A stretch of DNA of 64,000 bases. Origin: JBECKX01 sp964468475. Its GTDB lineage: Bacteria > Zixibacteria > MSB-5A5 > CAIYYT01. Under the pieces are notes generated by a model, which was not told the origin of the DNA, searched no databases, and saw only the letters and a list, made by a program, of their open reading frames with translations. The stretch spans positions 22,643 through 86,642 of the forward strand of contig CAYXUL010000004.1 in NCBI GenBank assembly GCA_964468475.1. Direction: 5' to 3'. Every line of letters begins with the position of its first letter. Positions within the stretch are counted from its first letter, which is position 1. Both the position numbers and the translations under genes were made by a program. Shown one piece after another: positions 16,326 to 25,093 of the stretch.

Positions 16326-18307
16326 CAGCGATCACCTTCTTTCTTTGCCGGTTCGGTGTGGCAGGCGTCGCACATCCTCTCAGAGAAAGGTGCGTGGCTG
16401 TTGCTGAGCATTAGACCACGATCCTCGGAAGCATGCGGATCGTGGCACTTGCGGCAGTCAATTTGTGAGCCGGTCAATCCCAGGTGTTTGTCTTTGAAGG
16501 CGGAATCATCGCCATCGTGACAGTCGAGGCAGGTTGCCGGAACGTCCTGTATCAGCAGTGAAGCATATTCGCTCGAATGGGGCTGGTGACAGGTGCTGCA
16601 CTCTTCCTCGGCGGGTGGATGCGCCTTATAGTTTGCCATCATCGTGTCAATGTCAACGTGGCAATTAAGGCAGAGACGTGGCTGTTTATCGAGCAGGAGA
16701 TTGCCCAGCTTTCCCGAATGAGGCGTATGACATTCGGTGCAATTGCCTTCCTCCACCGGAGCGTGCATGCTTGTTGTTGCGGCCGGTTCGACGATGTCAT
16801 CATGACACGTGCCGCACAGTTCTTTGGGGGTAGCTGTAAGCAGATTTGGCACTTCGCCGGCGTGGACGACGTGACAGATATCGCAATTTCTTTCCTTGAA
16901 GGGGGGATGCTGAATGATTGCGAGGCTATCGGCGTAGAGATCGCTGTGACATTTTTCGCAGAGATCATTCTTTGCCGCGCGTAGCAGTGGAGCCGTCTGT
17001 GAAGCGTGCGGATTGTGGCACTCTACACATTGTCCCTGCTTAATCGGCATATGCACGCTCTTCTCGGCGAGCCAATCCACGCCCTCGTCGTGGCAATCCC
17101 CGCAAAGTTCCGACTGGGGCTTCTTGATAAGATTCGCATACTGCGAACCATGTGGTTTATGGCAATCCGTGCACTCACCGTCAACGAATGGCGGGTGCGT
17201 GCTGGGGAAATCCATTGCTTCTGCTTTGTCGTCATGACAGGTGAGGCACAGCTCTTTGCTGTCAGCTACCAATAGCATCTTTTTGGCCATGCCATGAGCG
17301 TTGTGGCAGGTGCTGCAATCCTCCTCGGCGGGTGCGTGGCGTGATGCCATTACCAGCTCGTCCTGAACATCACTGTGACACTCAAGACAAAGTTGCTTCT
17401 CCGGTTCGATCAACAGCGCGTTTTCTTTCGATCCGTGCGGGTTGTGGCAGCTGGTGCAACTGCCCGCCTCGACTGGTGCGTGGCTACCCTCGGGAGCAAC
17501 ATCAGCCTTGTCGTGGCAGGTCAGACAGAGCGCATCGGCATCATCAGTCAGTTCAAAAGGCGTGGCAGAGTCGGGCGCATTGTGGCAACTTTCACACTCG
17601 CCACCTTCAACGGGCGCGTGTATTGATGCCCGGAACAGGAATTTTGAATCTGATGAGTGCGGCGAATGGCACTTGCCACAATCCTGATCTTCCAGGGCGT
17701 ATCCACCGTGCGCCTGCTTGTAGTCGGCTGGTTGATGACAATCGCGGCATAGATCATTAGCAGGCTTCTTCAGTAAGCCGGCGTATGCACTGCCGTGGAC
17801 TTCGTGACAGGCAAAGCAGTTGTCCTTCATTGGCTCATGAACAAACTTACCCTCGAATTCCTTGCGATCGTGGCAGTCGAAGCATATCTCCGACGCTGTC
17901 TTCTTCAGAAGCGCTTCATTATCTGAAGCGTGGGGGTCGTGGCACTTCTCGCAGCGGCCCTGTTTCGCAGGCGCATGAATGACACTGGCGTCCATGCCCA
18001 GTTTGGCCTTATCGTGGCACTCGTAGCAGAGCTGGGCGCCGCTCTCCTTGAGCCGCAGCATTCCTACCAGTCCATGCGGTTTGTGGCAGGCCACACAGTC
18101 TTTGTCGCCGAACGGTTTGTGTTTGTTGGAGCCCGGGAAGTCCTTTACGTCATGACACTCGGTGCAATTGCCCTTTGATGAGAAGCGCTTGCCACGTTTG
18201 ATCTGACCGCTTGCATCCGAAGTAAGGAATATCAGCGTAGCGGCGCAGATGAGCAGCACCAATAGAGGGAGTGAGTTGCCAACCCATCTGAGCTTACCAG
18301 ACCACAT
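16325..18307 (-). CDS. 26-haem c-type cytochrome
   Basis: A 660-residue protein starting at the ATG at 18307, behind GAGAAAGGATATTGAT. An in-frame upstream ATG at 18373 would overlap the isomerase gene. A signal peptide or anchor (LPLLVLLICAATLIFLT) is followed by 26 CXXCH motifs spread evenly from residue about 48 to the end. They alternate between bare motifs and CXXCHxPHxS motifs in units of about 45-50 residues. Such periodicity indicates growth by repeat duplication. With the 16-haem gene it gives 42 haems from one transcript. The role is presumably long-range electron transfer to an extracellular acceptor or partner cell; the terminal acceptor cannot be read from the sequence. Confidence 0.93.
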   Translation of the reverse strand: MWSGKLRWVGNSLPLLVLLICAATLIFLTSDASGQIKRGKRFSSKGNCTECHDVKDFPGSNKHKPFGDKDCVACHKPHGLVGMLRLKESGAQLCYECHDKAKLGMDASVIHAPAKQGRCEKCHDPHASDNEALLKKTASEICFDCHDRKEFEGKFVHEPMKDNCFACHEVHGSAYAGLLKKPANDLCRDCHQPADYKQAHGGYALEDQDCGKCHSPHSSDSKFLFRASIHAPVEGGECESCHNAPDSATPFELTDDADALCLTCHDKADVAPEGSHAPVEAGSCTSCHNPHGSKENALLIEPEKQLCLECHSDVQDELVMASRHAPAEEDCSTCHNAHGMAKKMLLVADSKELCLTCHDDKAEAMDFPSTHPPFVDGECTDCHKPHGSQYANLIKKPQSELCGDCHDEGVDWLAEKSVHMPIKQGQCVECHNPHASQTAPLLRAAKNDLCEKCHSDLYADSLAIIQHPPFKERNCDICHVVHAGEVPNLLTATPKELCGTCHDDIVEPAATTSMHAPVEEGNCTECHTPHSGKLGNLLLDKQPRLCLNCHVDIDTMMANYKAHPPAEEECSTCHQPHSSEYASLLIQDVPATCLDCHDGDDSAFKDKHLGLTGSQIDCRKCHDPHASEDRGLMLSNSHAPFSERMCDACHTEPAKKEGDR

Positions 18308-18344
18308 ATCAATATCCTTTCTCACCACTCCCCGAGTCCTTTCC

Positions 18345-19979
18345 CTACCGGCTCTCACCCAGGTAGCGGTCAATGGCCTTGTCGAAGTAAGTGATCTCAG
18401 AGTGATCCTTCAGCACTGCGAGTGCCTTGTCGAGAAGGCTGTTGAATTGGCGTTGAAACATGATCTGCCGAATTGCGAGTTCGACTTCATCAAGTGACTT
18501 GAGTCGGCCCTGCTTCTTGTCAAGCAACCTGAAGATTATCCAGCCATCGGAGGTTGGAAAAGGACGACTGGATGCCCCAATTTGCAGGGAGTCGAGATTG
18601 TCACGGATTTCCTCCGGAAACGCATTGAGCGTTGTCCAGTCGGTCTTTTCCATCACGCGCGGATCTCCGGTGACGAAGCGATCAGTCACGTAGTCGAAGT
18701 CACTGCCATCCTTAAGCAGTTGATAAGCGCTGTCTGCGCCGGCTTTGTCAGCGATGATGATACTGCGAAGTTGTAGCTTGCCCGGCTCACGGAAATCATC
18801 CTGGTGCTCGTTGTAGTATTTGGTGAATTCATCGCGGTTGAATGTTATCTGCGAGACGACGGTTTCCTTGAGGTAGATCTCCACCAGGGCGCTATCGCGA
18901 GTCTTGTCAAGCGCCGCGACAACTTTCGGGTCATTCTCAAGACCTGCGGCAACCCCTGACTGCAGTAGCGCCTGCTGTTGCAGCCACTGATCGATTGCTG
19001 CAGTCACAAGCGAATCCTTTGGGGCATTGGCGGCGTTCATCGCCAGCCGGGCTGTGGCCAGTCGCAACTCGCTGTCAGTGAGCTTGCCGGTCTCACCGAT
19101 GGTAGCGACGACATCATTGGTACCGATAAGGAATGTTGAATCCAGGACCGCCTCAGCATCAGAAGCAATTGCCTTCGCGCGTTCGTTGTTGCGAGTGACT
19201 CCCAGTTGCTGCTCCAGGGAATCGACAAACGCCAGCCAATCGGCCTTTTGCTTATTGATTTTAAGCACGCTGCGAATGTAGTTTTGCAGAGACGGCAGCT
19301 CTGTCTCGTCGGCGGGCGTTACCTGATCTACACGCATGAGCACGTAGGCATCATGGTAGGGAAACGGCCCGATCAACTGACCTTCTTTGGGGTCAGGCAG
19401 GTGAGTCCTCAGTTCATTCTCAATCTCTGCATAGTACATTAAACTGTGCGCGCCGCCCTGATAGCGGTGCACGTCGACTGAATTGGTCTTTGCGAGACTG
19501 TCCATCGGCGCTCCGGCGGCGATCATCTGCCTCAGGGAATCCGCTTTGCTACGGCTCAAAGTCGCAATAGTTCTGATCTGAACTTTGAAGTACTTCTTGT
19601 CAAAGTAGTCCTTGATCTCGTCGTCGCTGACCTTTTTGTTAAACTTGTAATAGTTTTTCGCAAAACACCGCTCGACATTCTTATCGCGTTCCCGCTCCAT
19701 GAACTTCAGGAACGAGTCTTCGTCGGCCATACCGATAGCATTGGCTTCCTGTATGATGAGCCTGTCATTTACGAGCTTATCCACGAGTTTGCGATAGTCA
19801 AATTTCATTTTCGAGTTGTTGCTCATAGAATCGTGAATCGTGGAAAAGATATCGTCGACGTCCGTTGTCGTGATCGAATCGCCGTTGACTACAGCCAGCA
19901 CCTCCTGCGCCAGCGCTCTGCTACCGTCGACTATGAGCAAACCGAGGAGCAGTGTGAGTAAAATCCTGAAGCCTTGCAT
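18345..19979 (-). CDS. Exported parvulin-type peptidyl-prolyl isomerase (SurA/PpiC-like)
   Basis: A 544-residue protein. The ATG at 19979 follows AGAGGTAGATTA and opens a signal peptide ending SRALAQ. An N-terminal SurA-like chaperone region (VNGDSITTTDVDDIF and LVNDRLIIQEA) is followed by two parvulin-like segments; the second is clear (QLRSIIIADKAGADSAYQLLKDGSDF to GWIIFRLLDKKQG). It lies 37 bp upstream of the 26-haem cytochrome and 4 bp after a CsgG-like gene. Dedicated isomerases accompany several known multihaem cytochrome loci, so it probably helps fold the giant cytochromes or the barrel in the periplasm. Confidence 0.88.
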   Translation of the reverse strand: MQGFRILLTLLLGLLIVDGSRALAQEVLAVVNGDSITTTDVDDIFSTIHDSMSNNSKMKFDYRKLVDKLVNDRLIIQEANAIGMADEDSFLKFMERERDKNVERCFAKNYYKFNKKVSDDEIKDYFDKKYFKVQIRTIATLSRSKADSLRQMIAAGAPMDSLAKTNSVDVHRYQGGAHSLMYYAEIENELRTHLPDPKEGQLIGPFPYHDAYVLMRVDQVTPADETELPSLQNYIRSVLKINKQKADWLAFVDSLEQQLGVTRNNERAKAIASDAEAVLDSTFLIGTNDVVATIGETGKLTDSELRLATARLAMNAANAPKDSLVTAAIDQWLQQQALLQSGVAAGLENDPKVVAALDKTRDSALVEIYLKETVVSQITFNRDEFTKYYNEHQDDFREPGKLQLRSIIIADKAGADSAYQLLKDGSDFDYVTDRFVTGDPRVMEKTDWTTLNAFPEEIRDNLDSLQIGASSRPFPTSDGWIIFRLLDKKQGRLKSLDEVELAIRQIMFQRQFNSLLDKALAVLKDHSEITYFDKAIDRYLGESR

Positions 19980-19983
19980 TAAT

Positions 19984-21114
19984 CTACCTCTGCACCGTTT
20001 CGTGTTGAATAGTCTTGTTGCTGGAGACTCCCGTGCGCCGTTCCCGCACGAGCCGCTTCCACATCGTCTCCACCAGTGATTGCGTTGTCCTGCCGATTGA
20101 ATATTCTCTCCCCGAGCCGAACAGGGCGTTGACCGTGGCGCCGTTTCGCTGGTCGTTGACAGCAGAGAGTACAACTCCGCTCTGGGGGTCGGTGAGACGC
20201 AGACTCAAGCCGACTACCGGCCCCGCCTGGGAAACTCGGCCCCGTAACGGCAAGAACTCAAAAACTGTGCCGCTCACCAAAGCAGTGACATTCAGGCTGT
20301 CCGACAGTTCTTTCATGCCAACCTCGGTTGCCGATCCTATATAGAGCTGCCGGCTGCGGGTCAAAATGCGAGTCACATCACCGGGCTCAGCGACCGGGTA
20401 TCCCAGCTGCCATACCTCGGCAAGTAGCAGATCTGATACCACGTCGCCCGCGGTCAGATAAAGTGTCGAATGATCGCAGGGGATTACCGCGAGCTTGCCG
20501 CTCTGCAGCAGCTTTCTGGCCTGCTTGCTGACTTTCGGCACTTTGAAGTTTGAGCCGGCGAAATGAGAATCAAAATCCTTCATCAGCTCCCGAATTACTC
20601 TCGATGTTACTTTGCTCATTGAAGACGTCTCACCAATCCCCAGAAGCCCGCCGTAATCTTCTCCCGCTGCCGAGACGCACTTGGCCCAAACGACTTCCAG
20701 GGAGCGGCAGTCGTAGACCCTCAGGCAGAGTGACAATTCGGGTAGCTCTCCCGGTTGGTAGATTTCGATTGCGCCGGTGACAACGAATCTGACACCGAGC
20801 CCTTGATTCAGTTCAGACGCTGCCACGGAGTTAACCACTCCCACGAGTCGCAGCCTATTCGAGCGCATGAAGTCTCTGAGTGAATCACCGGTAATTAGAT
20901 TACAGCGTTGCTCCAACTCGGACTTCACCGCGGATTCAACCGAATCGCGGGCTTCATTGAATTCGCTGTAGTTGGCCAACGGCACCAGCGCAAACCTTGT
21001 GGCAGCACTCTCAATTGTTGCTTTGGCCCCGGGGGCAAAAACAAGAATAAATAGAGCACATATCATCAAGATTGCGCTGTAGTCTCTTAGCATTGTTCTT
21101 GTGTCGTCAGCCAT
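19984..21114 (-). CDS. Exported protein with two CsgG-like domains
   Basis: A 376-residue protein with an N-terminal hydrophobic signal (ILMICALFILVFAPGAKA). Two successive domains share the same order: an FALVPLANYSEFNEA or LAVIPCD strand, a helix, then GVRFVVTGAIEIY or NVTALVSGTVFEF, then SLRLTDPQSGVVL. This matches the CsgG/FlgO-type fold used in outer-membrane export pores and assembly factors. The tandem duplication within one chain is unusual. It sits between a related single-domain lipoprotein and the isomerase, all tightly spaced. The family assignment is by pattern and moderate; an export or assembly role is inferred. Confidence 0.65.
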   Translation of the reverse strand: MADDTRTMLRDYSAILMICALFILVFAPGAKATIESAATRFALVPLANYSEFNEARDSVESAVKSELEQRCNLITGDSLRDFMRSNRLRLVGVVNSVAASELNQGLGVRFVVTGAIEIYQPGELPELSLCLRVYDCRSLEVVWAKCVSAAGEDYGGLLGIGETSSMSKVTSRVIRELMKDFDSHFAGSNFKVPKVSKQARKLLQSGKLAVIPCDHSTLYLTAGDVVSDLLLAEVWQLGYPVAEPGDVTRILTRSRQLYIGSATEVGMKELSDSLNVTALVSGTVFEFLPLRGRVSQAGPVVGLSLRLTDPQSGVVLSAVNDQRNGATVNALFGSGREYSIGRTTQSLVETMWKRLVRERRTGVSSNKTIQHETVQR

Positions 21115-21129
21115 CTTTTGACTTCAGTC

Positions 21130-21753
21130 TCAGTCGATTAGTGTATCGATAGTTTTGCGCACGCAACGTCGCGCAACTTCGCTATAGGAGCGCTGTTCCG
21201 TTCCGAAGAGCGATGACAAAAACGTGCGACTGCCCTCAGTGTCGGTAGCCGACCACACGATTTGTCCTTCCTCAGTCTCCATCATGCGGACATCGAGAGT
21301 TACAACTGTGGCCGGGCCGCCACTCGAGCGATTATTGGTCGACTCATTGACAGTGCCGATAATAAGTGCCTGCACGCCCAGCGTCTTACCCAGTTCCTTA
21401 ATCTGATCCACCGTGAGCAGGTCTTTGCGCGGCAGCGTATATTTTCCCAGCGCCTTGATTACTTCTCCCGGCTCCACAATGTCGAATGCTTCCGCTGCCA
21501 GCAACTCTGTCATAAACAAGTGCGTCAGTCGTGGTCCTGCGCCTTGATCATTGGAAAGATTTTCAAACGGAACTATCGCGACCCGTTCTACATAGGCGAA
21601 ATTGTAATCCCGGTTCAGGAACACTGTTGGTTTGACTGTCGAGCAGCCGGAGAGCAAAAGTGCAAAAAGAACAGCAAGCGAGATGACTGCCGGGAGAGTC
21701 GCGTGAACAGTCTTCGCGGTAAGTCGGAGTTGATTCTTAGTAGTGTATTTCAT
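21130..21753 (-). CDS. CsgG-like lipoprotein
   Basis: A 207-residue lipoprotein with a long basic n-region and the lipobox LLSGC (Cys at about 37). The mature part reads VERVAIVPFENLSNDQGAGPR, LTHLFMTELLAAEAFDIVEPGEV, then LGVQALIIGTVNES and VTLDVRMMETEEGQIVW. This is the standard single-domain CsgG/GNA1162-like pattern. CsgG itself is a lipoprotein that oligomerises into an outer-membrane secretion channel. The start codon shares one base with the stop of the barrel gene (TAATG). Linked to the two-domain protein downstream, it may form an assembly or secretion complex for the cytochromes. Confidence 0.78.
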   Translation of the reverse strand: MKYTTKNQLRLTAKTVHATLPAVISLAVLFALLLSGCSTVKPTVFLNRDYNFAYVERVAIVPFENLSNDQGAGPRLTHLFMTELLAAEAFDIVEPGEVIKALGKYTLPRKDLLTVDQIKELGKTLGVQALIIGTVNESTNNRSSGGPATVVTLDVRMMETEEGQIVWSATDTEGSRTFLSSLFGTEQRSYSEVARRCVRKTIDTLID

Positions 21754-23864
21754 TAGAATCCCGTCCTGATTCCGATCCTGAAGGACATCGTTGAAACTCC
21801 ACCGGTGCCGGTAAGATCATTTTCTTGAACTGTACCGGTAAGCGTGGTACGACGCGTCAGGCTATAGTCAATTTGCGCTCCGTAACGCTCAGTACGAGAA
21901 CCGGCATCGAAACTAAGCAGATAGGCGCTGGCGCTGGTGCTGACTTTTGGAGTCATGCGCCAGGTGAAGATAAAGTTCTGTGTCAGGCTGCGAACCAGAG
22001 CGTCCTCGATACTGTTGATATTGCCGCGCAGTTGCATATTTTCGCTGATCATGTAGGTGAACCCCAGCAGGTACTCTTTTCTGACGATCAGTCCCACTTC
22101 GTTCTCAGTGGTCTCACGGTAGCGATAGCTGGCCTGGCCTTCAAGCCACTGAGTCAGGCTGCCGATCAGGTAGGCCCGATATGACCAGCTATCCAGCTGT
22201 CGCGCGACCTGATTCAGCCTCGTTCGATTCAGTCCCACTTCCTGATTTAACTTCAGTTGAGGAAATAGATCCGCACCCGCTCTTACAAAAGCGTTGTAGA
22301 ACTCTTCCGACCGGAAACTGCTGATATAGTTGGCTCTGGCGTACGCTGAAGCCGTCAAATCGAGAGTTCTGATCGGAAGATACTCAAGCGAGTACCCTCC
22401 CGAGGTCGAGCGGTTTACTTCGATCATTGTGTTCTTGATATCGAGGAGGGCGAGCTCGCCTTGAATGGTCTGATGAAGATTGTCACTGATCTTATGACGA
22501 ATGGATGAATTGAAGTAAGCCTCCCTGCGTCCCGGATCCTGCGCATTGCCCGGCTCGTCCCGAAGTGTGACATTTACATTGGACGACAGGTTACTTGAAA
22601 GGTGCACGGTGTTAGTAAGATCGATTTCATGGAAGAAGTTGTCGAGGGACAACTTGCTGGTTTGATTCACATGCACAAATGCCTGCATTTCGGTTACAAA
22701 CACCGAGTCGCTCAAATTGAAGCCGCTATTGACTACCTTGATGTAGCGTGTGGTAGTCTTATCGAATGAGATTTCATAGCGACTGAAACCGGGGCTGAAA
22801 ACCGACTGGGCCCTACCCTGGCTTTGCCAGAACACGGCATCCTCCGAAGTAAATACCGTCCAGGCTACCGAGTTGTCCGAAGGGACATCTGTGTAGATGT
22901 AGAGCATGTCGACGTCGCGCGCCGAACCAAGATCGGCGCCAATATTCCAGCCAGTGTTCCCGTCGCCGATATTTATCGGCGGTACCGTTTCGCTGGTAAC
23001 ATCGCCGTCTGCCAAAGCGAGCACCGTATCAAGACCACCGGTCTCAGGCGACTCGTCACGAGCCGCCAGCCCGGCGAAAATCGGGATTTCACGTGGGATC
23101 GAGCCACCTGTCAGGTTCTCGTCCGTCTGTACCCGATAGTCGCCTCGGTAGCTAATCGACGACCGTACGCTGCCGCCAATCCAGTTGAGTGATTGCTGTA
23201 ACCGCAGTGAGTGATGCGTTGTCGAGCTGCGCAACTCGCGGGACCAGTCATCGGTTACGCGTCGTTTGAATGAATATTGGACCGAGGATCGCAGGGAATT
23301 ATAGCCCGTCCCCAGTTCCAGAATTTGATCGCGGGTATCACGGTCGCTGCGATCTACCTGATTGTATCTTTTCTCATACCCCAAGTTGGCCTTCACATAG
23401 GGATAATTGGGAACCTGCGACTTGATTGTAACGCTGGCGATTTGCGTAACCAGTTCGATGCTTCGGTCGTTACTCTTGGTTTCCTGGTACTGACCGAGGC
23501 CGGTAACGGAAAAGGCCCGCTGCCGCCAATAGGCTTCAACGCTGGGCTGCAATTCAGAACGCCAGTTGTTTGGCCCGTCGCTCTGAGTAACGCCCACGTT
23601 GTAGTAGCGCAAGGAGGTGCGTCCCAGCAGATTCTTGCTGAATTGTTGCTGCCAGCCCAGCACGTACTCCTGGTCGAGATTCTCTCGTTTCTGGACATCG
23701 GTTTCTGACTGAAAGAAGCCGACTCGCAGCCGTCCCGATAGATTCTGTGAAATCCGTGCTTGTACTGAACCGGCAAGAAGGAGGGTGACCGCGAAAGCGG
23801 ATATGGCAGTGGTAGGCAGTCCCGTCCAAACCTTCTGTCGTTTTACTCGTTTCAATTCTCTCAA
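21753..23864 (-). CDS. Outer-membrane beta-barrel protein with internal discoidin-like domain
   Basis: A 703-residue protein with a TTG start behind GGAG and a signal peptide ending SVQA. Most of it alternates polar and aromatic residues as amphipathic strands (LLGRTSLRYYNVGVTQ, SSVQYSFKRRV, YRAYLIGSLTQWLEGQASYRYRET), ending with the outer-membrane signature MSFRIGIRTGF. Between about 275 and 395 lies an F5/8 (discoidin)-like insert: GWNIGADLGSARDVDMLYIYTD to FSRYEISFDKTTTRYIKVV. That could place a ligand-binding domain at the surface or in the periplasm. Beside giant cytochromes it is the likely porin of a porin-cytochrome conduit. The barrel is visible; the conduit role is inferred. Confidence 0.8.
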   Translation of the reverse strand: MRELKRVKRQKVWTGLPTTAISAFAVTLLLAGSVQARISQNLSGRLRVGFFQSETDVQKRENLDQEYVLGWQQQFSKNLLGRTSLRYYNVGVTQSDGPNNWRSELQPSVEAYWRQRAFSVTGLGQYQETKSNDRSIELVTQIASVTIKSQVPNYPYVKANLGYEKRYNQVDRSDRDTRDQILELGTGYNSLRSSVQYSFKRRVTDDWSRELRSSTTHHSLRLQQSLNWIGGSVRSSISYRGDYRVQTDENLTGGSIPREIPIFAGLAARDESPETGGLDTVLALADGDVTSETVPPINIGDGNTGWNIGADLGSARDVDMLYIYTDVPSDNSVAWTVFTSEDAVFWQSQGRAQSVFSPGFSRYEISFDKTTTRYIKVVNSGFNLSDSVFVTEMQAFVHVNQTSKLSLDNFFHEIDLTNTVHLSSNLSSNVNVTLRDEPGNAQDPGRREAYFNSSIRHKISDNLHQTIQGELALLDIKNTMIEVNRSTSGGYSLEYLPIRTLDLTASAYARANYISSFRSEEFYNAFVRAGADLFPQLKLNQEVGLNRTRLNQVARQLDSWSYRAYLIGSLTQWLEGQASYRYRETTENEVGLIVRKEYLLGFTYMISENMQLRGNINSIEDALVRSLTQNFIFTWRMTPKVSTSASAYLLSFDAGSRTERYGAQIDYSLTRRTTLTGTVQENDLTGTGGVSTMSFRIGIRTGF

Positions 23865-23876
23865 AAGTCTCCACTT

Positions 23877-23920
23877 AACAGGGCACCCGACCCGACTGGG
23901 TCGGGCGCCTGTTTGTGCCC
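23877..23920 (-). terminator. Strong intergenic hairpin
   Basis: CCCGACCC (23886-23893) pairs with GGGTCGGG (23898-23905) around GACT. Flanking AACAGG/CCTGTT and GGGCAC/GTGCCC can extend or compete with the stem. On the minus strand no clear T-run follows, so it is more likely a partial terminator, attenuator or RNA-processing site between the 6-haem cytochrome and the barrel gene than a full terminator. Confidence 0.5.
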
Positions 23921-23975
23921 TAAAACGATTTCAAGGTCAGAAGGGCTATAAGATTCGGTAACTTCGGCTCAGCCG

Positions 23976-25031
23976 TTAGAACGGCATCTCGTCGCCGGCA
24001 TCCTTCACGTGGCACTTGTTGCACAGTGAGCGCTGGTTCGGGTTGTTGTATGGATCCGGGATCGCATACGAACCGGACTCAACTCCATCCTCGTCGAGGA
24101 AGGTGACATTCATATCCCAACGGGTAGCGTCGGGAGCTGATGTCGCGTGTGCACGGTGACAGGTGATGCAGGAAACCTGGCTGCTAGCCGTCGGTCCGGC
24201 GGTAGACGTAGTCGTATTGGCCGGGTCTTCAAACGGAACCTCTGCAAGATACGCCGTAGCCTGAGTCCCACCGGTCTGGTCCACAGTGCCGTTGTACAGG
24301 TTATAAGCATTGGCAATAGTGCCGCCTATAGTCACACCGGACGGGTGGATCAGCTTGGTGCCGTTGTTGTGGAAGTCGCCGTGGCAGTTTCCGCACCACG
24401 CACTCATACCACCTTTGTAGGCGGTGTGGCTGGTCTGGCTCTCCGAACCGGAGTTAATGCTGATTCCCTCGGCATCGGGAGCCGCATTGGTGAAGGAATA
24501 CAGGCCGTCCTGAACCGAGGCAATGCCATAAAGCAGACGGAAATTGGTGTTTCCGTGCGGGTCGTGGCAACTGGTGCACTCAAGGTTGGCAGCCGGGAAG
24601 GTACCCCCCGGAGCCGTAGTCAGTGTACCATCGGGGCCGGAACCCATGCTGGGAGCGTTGACATTATGGCCGGCAAAGGAACCTGGAATAGGATTGCTTG
24701 CTCCGGCATGGCCGTCGTTAATGTTGTCTTCAGAAAGAAAGACAAAATTACCGCCACCCTTCTCCGGGGGCGGAGCCAGCGGGTCAGCTCCCCACACGGC
24801 ACCATGACTGGTGGCATGGCAGGAGAGACACACGTCGGAAGCAGAAGCATACTTCAGCAAATAAGCATTGCCGTTCGGGTTAGACGCATCCACTAATGCG
24901 CCGTCTTGGCTGTTGTGCATCGTATGACAGCCGCTGCAGTGGGCTACGCCGGCATCGTGGAACCCCATCGCTACGCCGCTGAAGAGAATCGGTAGCGAGA
25001 GAGCTACTGCGATGATTAGAAGCTTACGCAT
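23976..25031 (-). CDS. 6-haem c-type cytochrome, exported
   Basis: A 351-residue protein with a signal peptide (about 1-23, cleavage near AMG-FHD) and six CXXCH motifs (CSGCH, CLSCH, CTSCH, CGNCH, CITCH, CNKCH). Spacing is wide, and some motifs are followed by MH, PH or AH. The haem density is much lower than in the 16- and 26-haem proteins, leaving room for loops with protein contacts. A strong ribosome binding site (GGAGGT) precedes the ATG. It lies between the NHL propeller gene and the barrel gene and is a likely periplasmic or outer-membrane-associated carrier feeding the conduit. Confidence 0.92.
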   Translation of the reverse strand: MRKLLIIAVALSLPILFSGVAMGFHDAGVAHCSGCHTMHNSQDGALVDASNPNGNAYLLKYASASDVCLSCHATSHGAVWGADPLAPPPEKGGGNFVFLSEDNINDGHAGASNPIPGSFAGHNVNAPSMGSGPDGTLTTAPGGTFPAANLECTSCHDPHGNTNFRLLYGIASVQDGLYSFTNAAPDAEGISINSGSESQTSHTAYKGGMSAWCGNCHGDFHNNGTKLIHPSGVTIGGTIANAYNLYNGTVDQTGGTQATAYLAEVPFEDPANTTTSTAGPTASSQVSCITCHRAHATSAPDATRWDMNVTFLDEDGVESGSYAIPDPYNNPNQRSLCNKCHVKDAGDEMPF

Positions 25032-25093
25032 AGTTAAAAAACCTCCGAGATTTACTCACTTAAAAGAGCTAGAATAAAAGGGGTTAAGCTTGG

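Noticed and set aside
24147..24896. Long open frame on the + strand (about 249 codons) opposite the 6-haem cytochrome
   Set aside because: It is fully antisense to a clear cytochrome with signal peptide and haem motifs. Its translation has no recognisable features and no ribosome site.
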